From contig JAAZXP010000047.1 of the NCBI GenBank assembly GCA_014240055.1, positions 1-7,639 on the forward strand: a DNA stretch of 7,639 nt, read 5' to 3'. The notes beneath the pieces were generated by a model that ran no database searches, was not told where the DNA came from, and was given only the letters and a program-made list of their open reading frames with translations. The position numbers were made by a program, and so were the translations under genes. Positions 1-5,421 of this stretch are shown piece by piece; the stretch's first letter is position 1; every line of letters begins with the position of its first letter. This DNA comes from Methanobacteriota archaeon (GTDB lineage: Archaea; Thermoplasmatota; Poseidoniia; MGIII; CG-Epi1).

Positions 1-1
1 T

Positions 2-1651
2 TTGCTTTTAGTTTATGGCAGTTTCTATAGTTTAGGCGTAAGTGCTAATTCCTTTGATTTTACCGTAGTTTCATTAATGTCCTTTTCAATTCCCGTTATT
101 TTAGTGTCTTATCTTGTTTCTAATATATCTTGGTTATGGGATGGGCGTTATCCGATTCGTTATGGCCTTCAGGCAGGTGCAACCGGCTCCGTTATTATTT
201 TGATTACGATATTAATTGGTTCTTATTTTGAGGATCCAAGTAAAGGTTTAGCTTTTGGACTTGGATGTATGGGTGGTTTATGGTATCTAACCTTGAGAAC
301 CCATGGAAGTGCACCTGCTAGGATTGCCTTTCCAGTGTCTTTGCTATCTCCAATTACTAGTTTATATTTTTTATGGGATGGTGGTTTGACTGAAGATTTT
401 AATTTTGGGATTTTAGCTATTTTTGCATTATCCTTTGCCAGTCATTTTTTCCTTTTTTTAGTCGATTCACCATATAAAAAAGCAATTGGAGTTAGTGGAA
501 CAAAGCATATGTCTGCTTTCATCGAACATTTTTCAACGGGAGATGGTCGGCGTCTAACTAATGCAATAAGAGAAATATGTCAAACTATAGAAACTAAGAA
601 TAGTTGGATTTCCATCCGAAAAGAAGGTAAAACAGTAGCTTTTTTGGCAGTACCGGGGGTGCATCCAGGTCCTGTAGGAACTTTAGGTGGTTCTAATTTA
701 CCTTCGAAGATAGACTCAGTATTACCAGGTCTTGGTTTTGCATTTCATGGCTCTTCCACGAATGATCATAATCCTTTGAGAGATGAAGATTTAACTCGAA
801 TTGCAAAAGCTATGGTGTCTGCATCTGAAGATGCCACTTACAGCAATCACTCTTATCCTACTATTAAGGAAGGTGAAGTTCCTTCAGCATATGTTAGGGG
901 TATTGGTAACGGAACACTAATTTTTGCCAAACCAGGAGATAGTGATGATATACTGCCTGAATTAGCAGCTCGTTTGGAAAGGCCATCATCTAGTGCAAAT
1001 GGTAAAAGAATACTTATTGATTTACATAATCAAGAAGGTTGGGGCCGTCCGCCTTTAGCTGCTGGAACAAAGGAAGGAACTAGTTTAGAAATTTCAGCAT
1101 CTAAGGCATTAGAATTGAGTTCTTTTTCTTCTAAAGGAAAATTAAAAATTGGAGTTTCACATATTCCTGGTGAAGATTTGTCAAGAGGAATTGGGCCTGG
1201 CGGAATTAGGGCATTAGTTATGGAAAATGATTGTCAGTCTGTGGAAAATAATCAACGTACTGCAGTTATGCTATGGGATGCTAATGGCCTAGGGCCAGGT
1301 ATGAATGATGAATTGCAAAAAGGCCTCCACGGTTCGGTGGATGAGCTTCTATTGGCTACTACAGACAATCATTATGTCAATGTTAAACCAGGAGGGTTTA
1401 ATCCGTTAATAGATTCAGAGGGGATTTTGCCTATTGCTAAACAAGCTTTAGAGGAAGCAATAGAAGATATATCTCCAGCAGAGTCTTCCATGGGTACTGT
1501 TTATGTTGATGGAGTAGAGATATTAGGACAAGGTAAGCAAGACAAAATTAGCGCAGCAGCTAACTCAATAATAGAGGTTGCAAGATACTCTTGGTTACCA
1601 ATTTACTCGTCAGCGACTATGTTTTGTATAATTGTGTCGCCTTATCTCTAG
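2..1651 (+). CDS. DUF2070 family membrane protein, 5'-partial
   Basis: This is the C-terminal 549 residues of a DUF2070 (COG3356-type) archaeal membrane protein. The frame is open to the left edge and the first codon is only a TTG, so the true start probably lies outside the window. Hydrophobic segments lie at about residues 20-42, 56-75, 82-98, 108-125 and 135-155, followed by a long soluble domain (about 160-525) and a final hydrophobic stretch at 530-548. The soluble domain has clustered motifs rich in His, Asp and Gly: PGVHPGPVG (218-226), GGSNLP (229-234), FHGSSTND (248-255), DLHN (340-343), SHIPGEDL (386-393) and TTDNHYVN (453-460). From memory, the family has been described as a predicted membrane-associated lipid hydrolase related to neutral ceramidase; these motifs would suit a metal-dependent hydrolase, but that is inference. 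The gene converges on rpsJ and their stop codons overlap. Family assignment is fairly sure; function is not. Confidence 0.85.
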   Translation: MLLVYGSFYSLGVSANSFDFTVVSLMSFSIPVILVSYLVSNISWLWDGRYPIRYGLQAGATGSVIILITILIGSYFEDPSKGLAFGLGCMGGLWYLTLRTHGSAPARIAFPVSLLSPITSLYFLWDGGLTEDFNFGILAIFALSFASHFFLFLVDSPYKKAIGVSGTKHMSAFIEHFSTGDGRRLTNAIREICQTIETKNSWISIRKEGKTVAFLAVPGVHPGPVGTLGGSNLPSKIDSVLPGLGFAFHGSSTNDHNPLRDEDLTRIAKAMVSASEDATYSNHSYPTIKEGEVPSAYVRGIGNGTLIFAKPGDSDDILPELAARLERPSSSANGKRILIDLHNQEGWGRPPLAAGTKEGTSLEISASKALELSSFSSKGKLKIGVSHIPGEDLSRGIGPGGIRALVMENDCQSVENNQRTAVMLWDANGLGPGMNDELQKGLHGSVDELLLATTDNHYVNVKPGGFNPLIDSEGILPIAKQALEEAIEDISPAESSMGTVYVDGVEILGQGKQDKISAAANSIIEVARYSWLPIYSSATMFCIIVSPYL

Positions 1652-1974
1652 GTCTGAATTTGAATAGAAATCTTAACACCATCTGGTATCTGAATTCTCA
1701 TTAGTTGACGCATTGCTCTTTCATCTGCATCGATATAGATTAGTCTCTTATGTAATCGAGCTTCCCATCTATCCCAAGTCTCAGAGCCTTCACCATCAGG
1801 TGATTTTCTAACTGGTACTTTGAGTTTCCTAGTAGGTAATGGAATAGGTCCTGTCATACTAACTCCAGTTCTATCGGAGATGGTTTTGATTTGATCGCAT
1901 ACGCCATCTACAATATCGTGGCTTAAGGCATGCAATGAGATACAAGCTCTACTGGATGCCTTTTTTGGAGCCAT
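1648..1974 (-). CDS. rpsJ: Small ribosomal subunit protein uS10
   Basis: This encodes a 108-residue archaeal uS10, a component of the head of the 30S subunit. The hallmark GPIPLPT loop is at residues 42-48, followed by the basic KLKVPVRKSPDGEG stretch (50-63) and the WDRWEARLHKRLI segment (67-79), where bacterial and archaeal uS10 proteins are strongly conserved. The length is close to the usual archaeal size of about 102 residues; the extra residues are a short basic N-terminus (MAPKKASSRA). The ATG start lies 10 bp after the tuf stop codon. No clear Shine-Dalgarno site is visible in the gap, so translation may depend on coupling to tuf. The tuf-rpsJ pair is a conserved archaeal gene order and is probably one transcript from the tuf promoter. 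The stop overlaps that of the convergent DUF2070 gene. Identification is secure. Confidence 0.97.
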   Translation of the reverse strand: MAPKKASSRACISLHALSHDIVDGVCDQIKTISDRTGVSMTGPIPLPTRKLKVPVRKSPDGEGSETWDRWEARLHKRLIYIDADERAMRQLMRIQIPDGVKISIQIQT

Positions 1975-1984
1975 GTGTTAGAGC

Positions 1985-3271
1985 TTAATCCCAGTGTTCT
2001 TCTACTTTCAGACACATACCGGCAGCTACTGTAGCTCCCATGTCTCTGATAGCAAATCTAGCTAAAGCTTTGTATTTTGACTGTTCTTCAATAGCCAACG
2101 GTTTTGTTGGTCTAATAAGAACCATTGCAGCATCTCCCTTCTTTAAGAAATCAGGGTTTTCTTCCGTGACTTCACCAGTTCTTGGATCCATCTTAGCAAG
2201 TAATTTTTCAAATGTACAAGCAACTTGTGCTGTGTGACAGTGGAATACAGGTGTATATCCTTGTGTTATCACATTAGGGTGATCCAAAATCATAATTTGA
2301 GCTTTGAAAGCACGAGCCACTGTAGGTGGGTCATCTTCAGGCCCTCCAACATCACCTTTTCTAATATCTTGGTGTGAAATACCTCTACAATTAAATCCAA
2401 TGTTGTCACCAGGTACTGCTTGTGGAACTTCAGCGTGGTGCATTTCTACGGATTTAACTTCACCAACTTTACCACCTGTGTGGGCTGATGGTTTGAAAAT
2501 CAATTTAGTACCTGCTTTGATAGTTCCAGATTCGACACGACCTACAGGAACTGCTCCAATACCTGATATCTTGTAGACATCTTGAATTGGTATTCTTATT
2601 TTTGCATCAGCTGCACCTGAAGGTGGATTGAGTTTATCCAGAGCTTGCATCATGGTATCTCCATTCCACCATGATAGTTCTTTTTTATCTTTAATGTTAT
2701 CAGCTTTCCAACCTGATGCTGGAATAATGTTAACTTGTTCATCTCTGAAGCCAACCATTCCTAACATTTGTTTTACTTCTTTGACAACTTCCTTAAATCT
2801 ATCTTCACTGTATGCTGGTTTTGTAATATCCATTTTGTTAACAGAAACAATCATCTGTTCAATACCCATAACCTTTGAGAGCCACAAGTGCTCTTTGGTT
2901 TGTGCAGCAATACCATCATCAGCAGCTACAACTAGAACTGCAGCATCTGCTTGCGAAGTTCCAGTAATCATATTCTTTACGAAATCTCTGTGTCCTGGTG
3001 CGTCTATGATCGTGAAATGTTTTGTATCAGTTTTGAATTCTTTGTGAGCAACATCAATTGTTACACCACGTTCTCTCTCTTCTTTGAGATTGTCCATAAC
3101 GTAAGCTAATTCGAAACCAGCTTTTCCACGTTCTTCAGCCTCTTTCCTGTATTTATCAATCAAGTGCTGTTCAATTGCACCGCCTTCCAAAAGTACTCTA
3201 CCTACTGTTGTTGACTTACCGTGGTCGACGTGACCGATGAATACTACATTCAAGTGTTGTTTTTGAGCCAT
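1985..3271 (-). CDS. tuf: Translation elongation factor EF-1A (EF-Tu)
   Basis: This encodes the 428-residue GTPase that delivers aminoacyl-tRNA to the ribosomal A site. The G-domain motifs are all present: GHVDHGKS P-loop (13-20), RGVTID switch I (68-73), DAPGH (90-94), NKMD (145-148) and the SGW of the G5 region (186-188). The two beta-barrel domains follow, with VGRVESG at 243-249 and the C-terminal RDMGATVAAGM at 409-419. The length and the motifs are of the archaeal/eukaryotic EF-1A type, not bacterial EF-Tu (about 395 residues). The ATG start is supported by a strong GGAGGG site eight bases upstream. It heads a tuf-rpsJ unit, with its own promoter in the divergent intergenic region shared with the AIM24 genes. 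fusA, often directly upstream in archaea, is separated from it by the inverted AIM24 cassette. The gene is intact with no odd residues seen. Confidence 0.98.
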   Translation of the reverse strand: MAQKQHLNVVFIGHVDHGKSTTVGRVLLEGGAIEQHLIDKYRKEAEERGKAGFELAYVMDNLKEERERGVTIDVAHKEFKTDTKHFTIIDAPGHRDFVKNMITGTSQADAAVLVVAADDGIAAQTKEHLWLSKVMGIEQMIVSVNKMDITKPAYSEDRFKEVVKEVKQMLGMVGFRDEQVNIIPASGWKADNIKDKKELSWWNGDTMMQALDKLNPPSGAADAKIRIPIQDVYKISGIGAVPVGRVESGTIKAGTKLIFKPSAHTGGKVGEVKSVEMHHAEVPQAVPGDNIGFNCRGISHQDIRKGDVGGPEDDPPTVARAFKAQIMILDHPNVITQGYTPVFHCHTAQVACTFEKLLAKMDPRTGEVTEENPDFLKKGDAAMVLIRPTKPLAIEEQSKYKALARFAIRDMGATVAAGMCLKVEEHWD

Positions 3272-3279
3272 TATTATTT

Positions 3280-3285
3280 CCCTCC
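3280..3285 (-). promoter_or_regulatory. Shine-Dalgarno site of tuf
   Basis: On the minus strand this reads GGAGGG and is followed by an eight-base AT-rich spacer and the tuf ATG. It matches the archaeal anti-Shine-Dalgarno end of 16S rRNA (complement GGAGGTGAT) and fixes the tuf start. A second minus-strand ATG, in the CCATGG just upstream, is out of frame. Confidence 0.8.
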
Positions 3286-3315
3286 ATGGGATGGATGTGT
3301 CGGCAGGATAGGGGG

Positions 3316-3328
3316 TAAATAAAGGATT
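3316..3328 (-). promoter_or_regulatory. Probable tuf-rpsJ promoter (TATA box)
   Basis: On the minus strand this reads CTTTATTTA preceded by the purine-rich GGGGAATC, resembling an archaeal box A with a BRE-like upstream element. With the usual distance of about 26 bases, transcription would start near 3293-3294 and give a leader of about 22 nt that contains the GGAGGG ribosome site. The box is flanked by GGGG (3312-3315) and CCCC (3329-3332), a weak inverted repeat that may be chance. The call rests on spacing and composition only. Confidence 0.5.
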
Positions 3329-3337
3329 CCCCTCAAG

Positions 3338-3369
3338 TTGGGCTATATTGGGACTATATTGAACCTATA
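3338..3369 (+). repeat. Three near-tandem 10-11 bp promoter repeats
   Basis: Three copies of a unit lie head to tail: TTGGGCTATA, TTGGGACTATA and TTGAACCTATA. Within them the hexamer CTATAT starts at 3343, 3354 and 3365, an exact 11-bp spacing of about one helical turn. The array directly precedes the first AIM24 gene. It could be a set of stacked TATA elements, binding sites for a regulator on one face of the helix, or a local slippage duplication. Confidence 0.65.
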
Positions 3370-3376
3370 TATAGGT
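3363..3376 (+). promoter_or_regulatory. Palindromic TATA box of the AIM24 operon
   Basis: ACCTATATATAGGT is a perfect 14-bp palindrome whose TATATATA core is centred about 25-26 bases before the ATG at 3395. This is the distance expected between an archaeal box A and the transcription start, so the mRNA of the first AIM24 gene would begin at or very near its start codon and be leaderless. The perfect symmetry means it could also bind a dimeric regulator or fire in the other direction. No good ribosome site lies at a normal distance from 3395 (an AGGTG at 3373-3377 is too far), which fits a leaderless start. Confidence 0.55.
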
Positions 3377-3394
3377 GTAATTGGATTATTATAT

Positions 3395-4051
3395 ATGCGT
3401 TTTGACATAAAGGGTAATCCGTCTTATGGTGAAGTTGATGTAGATTTAGGTCCTAATGAGACCATTTTAATTGAGCCCGGAGCGATGTCTAGGATGTCTT
3501 CTAATCTTGATTCAAGTTTTCAAAGACAAGGTGGTTTTTTTTCAGCTATGTTTCGAAAGATGTTTGGCGGGGAAAGTTTTTTTCTAGGCAAATATTCACA
3601 TCAGAATGGAGGGCAGTTAACTTTTGCACCTTCAGTTCCCGGGTCTGTTCAACATTATCAATTATCTAATAATAATATAAACATAATGGCTGGAGCTTTT
3701 TTAGCATGTACTCCTGGAGTAAATGTCAAAGCTAAGTTTGGAGGTTTTAAAGCACTATTTTCAGGAGAGGGGGCTTTTTTACTTGAAGCGTCTGGTGAGG
3801 GTGATTTATTTTTTAATTCCTTTGGCGGTATTGTTGAGAAGGAAATTAATGGAGATTTCATAGTAGATACAGGACATGTAGTAGCTTTTGAGCCTTCTTT
3901 AAATTATAAGATTTCAGGTATGGGTAATTGGAAATCAACAATGTTATCTGGAGAGGGGCTTGTGATGACATTTAGTGGCACAGGTAAAATATATTTGCAA
4001 ACACGTACTATTGATGGTATTGCTTCTTGGCTTACTCCGAGGTTAATATGA
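3395..4051 (+). CDS. AIM24/TIGR00266 family protein, paralog 1
   Basis: A 218-residue protein of the AIM24 family (Pfam AIM24, formerly DUF124). The start MRFDIKGNPSYGEV resembles family N-termini, so I chose the ATG at 3395 over an upstream TTG at 3338 that runs through the promoter. Family landmarks are IEPGAM (26-31), FGGESFF (57-63), FSGEG (122-126), ASGEGDLFF (132-140), DTGHVVAFE (158-166) and LSGEGLVM (184-191). There is no signal peptide or membrane segment, so it is expected to be a soluble, beta-rich cytoplasmic protein. It can be read as three modules (see findings). It is first in a three-gene operon and overlaps the next gene by four bases (ATGA). Yeast AIM24 affects mitochondrial inner-membrane organisation; the prokaryotic role is not established. 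Long T runs (eight T at 3535, seven T at 3577) lie in the coding strand. Family is sure, function unknown. Confidence 0.9.
   Translation: MRFDIKGNPSYGEVDVDLGPNETILIEPGAMSRMSSNLDSSFQRQGGFFSAMFRKMFGGESFFLGKYSHQNGGQLTFAPSVPGSVQHYQLSNNNINIMAGAFLACTPGVNVKAKFGGFKALFSGEGAFLLEASGEGDLFFNSFGGIVEKEINGDFIVDTGHVVAFEPSLNYKISGMGNWKSTMLSGEGLVMTFSGTGKIYLQTRTIDGIASWLTPRLI
4039..4043 (+). promoter_or_regulatory. Shine-Dalgarno site of AIM24 paralog 2
   Basis: GAGGT lies four bases before the ATG at 4048, inside the end of the preceding gene. It decides the start at 4048 in favour of a TTG at 4027 in the same frame, and shows that the second gene is translated by ribosome binding or coupling, unlike the apparently leaderless first gene. 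Confidence 0.6.
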
Positions 4052-4749
4052 ATATAAAAATAGATAGTGAGGGGGCTTTTGGTTCTGCGGTAGTTAAACT
4101 GGAACCTGGTGAAAAATTTGTGTCGGAAGCTGGGGCAATGTATCGGGCGTCTTCCAATATGGATATTGACGTCGAATCTCGTAAAAAACAAAATGAAGGA
4201 ATGTGGGGTGCATTAAAGGCAGGAATAAAATCGATGTTTGCAGGTGAATCATTCTTTTTATCCTCATATAGAACTAATGATAATCAATCAGGAGAGGTAG
4301 GCTTGGCACCAACACATCAAGGTGAAGTCCGTAAGATAACTGTTGGAAGTGAAACTTGGATATGTTCTGGTGGAAGTTATTTGGGATCATCGGGCAGTAT
4401 TGAATTAGATACTCAATATCAAGGTATTTTGAAGGGAGGATTTAGTGGCGAAGGTTTAGTTTTTGTCAAGGCTTCAGGTGAAGGTGAGTTATTAGTTAAT
4501 GGTTTTGGCCGTATAAGTGAAGTTGATGTTAGAGATGGTATAACAATAGACAATGGGCATTTGATCGCATTTACAGAAGGATTGGAATATACTATAGGAA
4601 AAGCAGGAGGGGGTTGGATATCCTCAATGATGTCTGGTGAAGGTTTAGTTATGAAATTTAGAGGTAATGGTAAGATTTTCGTTCAATCACATGATCCTGG
4701 AAGATTAGGTGGGGCCTTAGGTCCACTATTGCCAGCGAGGAAGAATTAA
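4048..4749 (+). CDS. AIM24/TIGR00266 family protein, paralog 2
   Basis: A 233-residue AIM24-family protein, the longest of the three. Landmarks are SEAGAM (26-31), FAGESFF (64-70), FSGEGLVFVKASGEGELL (132-149), DNGHLIAF (168-175) and MSGEGLVM (195-202). All three modules keep a Gly-Glu signature. It resembles paralog 1 more than paralog 3 in the central SGEG region. Compared with its neighbours it has a longer charged, probably helical insert around residues 43-63 (SRKKQNEGMWGALKAGIKSM) and a C-terminal tail rich in Gly, Leu and Pro in place of the Trp-containing end of the others. No signal peptide or membrane span is seen. It overlaps paralog 1 by ATGA and shares one base with paralog 3 (TAATG), so the three are probably made together in similar amounts and may form a mixed complex. 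Function unknown. Confidence 0.9.
   Translation: MNIKIDSEGAFGSAVVKLEPGEKFVSEAGAMYRASSNMDIDVESRKKQNEGMWGALKAGIKSMFAGESFFLSSYRTNDNQSGEVGLAPTHQGEVRKITVGSETWICSGGSYLGSSGSIELDTQYQGILKGGFSGEGLVFVKASGEGELLVNGFGRISEVDVRDGITIDNGHLIAFTEGLEYTIGKAGGGWISSMMSGEGLVMKFRGNGKIFVQSHDPGRLGGALGPLLPARKN
4737..4740 (+). promoter_or_regulatory. Shine-Dalgarno site of AIM24 paralog 3
   Basis: GAGG lies eight bases before the ATG at 4749, within the last codons of paralog 2. Together with the TAATG stop-start overlap it supports coupled translation of the third gene. Confidence 0.5.
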
Positions 4750-5420
4750 TGAAATACGACATAATTTCAGCCCCTTCATATTCACTTCTAGAAATGAGTC
4801 TCAATGAGGGTGAATCAGTAGTTGTAGAACCAGGTTCAATGGCTTGGATGGATACTACAGTTAAACCTAAGACTGAAATGAAGGGCGGATTATTTTCAGG
4901 TATTAAACGAAGAATGGGTGGTGAGAGTTTCTTCCTTAATACTTATACTGCCGAAGGAGGTTCTGGAAAAATTGGTATTGCACCAGGTTACTCGGGGGAC
5001 ATAGTTGTCAAAGAATTAAATGATGAAACTCTTTACATGGAAAGAGGTGCCTATCTTTGTCACCTTGGAAATATTGAAACGAGTGCAAGCTGGGAAGGTT
5101 TTATGGGTCAATTTGCAGAGGGTATGCTTGGTCTAAGAGTAAGCGGTACTGGTCTTCTATTTTTCGGTTCTTATGGAGACATACAAGAAGTTGAAGTTAA
5201 TGGTTCATATACAGTAGACAATGGATATGCAGTGGCTTGGGAGAGTTCTTTAGATTACAGTATAGCACGTTCTGGAAGATCGATACGCAGTTTTCTATTT
5301 TCGGATCAATTGATATGTAAATATCACGGTAATGGTAAATTATGGATACAAACTAGAAGTCCTAGAAATTTGGCAGCATGGGTTCACCCATTCAGACCAG
5401 TCCAAAGCAAGAGCGATTAA
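4749..5420 (+). CDS. AIM24/TIGR00266 family protein, paralog 3
   Basis: A 223-residue AIM24-family protein with the typical start MKYDIISAPSYSLLEMSL. Landmarks are VEPGSM (26-31), MGGESFFL (56-63), a KIGIAPGYSGDI stretch (74-85), VSGTGLLFFGSYG (131-143), DNGYAVAWE (157-165) and GNGKLWIQTRSPRNLAAW (194-211); the last is close to what many single-copy family members show. The second and third modules lack the SGEG signature of its siblings (FAEG at 122-125, FSDQ at 184-187), so it is the most divergent of the three within this cassette. It contains no signal peptide or membrane segment. It is the last gene of the operon, and its stop lies one base from the stop of the convergent fusA, leaving no room for a separate terminator. 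Function unknown; a distinct structural role in a mixed AIM24 complex is an inference. Confidence 0.9.
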   Translation: MKYDIISAPSYSLLEMSLNEGESVVVEPGSMAWMDTTVKPKTEMKGGLFSGIKRRMGGESFFLNTYTAEGGSGKIGIAPGYSGDIVVKELNDETLYMERGAYLCHLGNIETSASWEGFMGQFAEGMLGLRVSGTGLLFFGSYGDIQEVEVNGSYTVDNGYAVAWESSLDYSIARSGRSIRSFLFSDQLICKYHGNGKLWIQTRSPRNLAAWVHPFRPVQSKSD

Positions 5421-5421
5421 T

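Noticed and set aside
2040..3047. Several plus-strand open frames of 65-139 codons opposite tuf
   Set aside because: They are antisense shadows of a fully conserved EF-1A gene, with Ser/Thr/Pro-rich translations and no family resemblance or start signals.
3312..3332. GGGG-N13-CCCC inverted repeat around the tuf TATA box as an operator
   Set aside because: It consists of four-base arms only, the inner bases do not continue the symmetry, and it may be chance; noted only under the promoter.
3338..3394. N-terminal extension of AIM24 paralog 1 from a TTG, giving a hydrophobic 19-residue segment that resembles a membrane anchor
   Set aside because: The extension is the translation of the TATA repeat array and palindrome, the ATG at 3395 gives the family-like N-terminus, and the TATA spacing points to a transcript that starts at about 3395.
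4027..4047. Upstream TTG start for AIM24 paralog 2
   Set aside because: The ATG at 4048 has a GAGGT site four bases upstream, forms an ATGA overlap and gives an N-terminus like those of its paralogs.
3658..4191. Minus-strand frames of 67 and 95 codons opposite AIM24 paralogs 1 and 2
   Set aside because: They are opposite well-supported family members and one crosses the paralog junction; they have no recognisable product.
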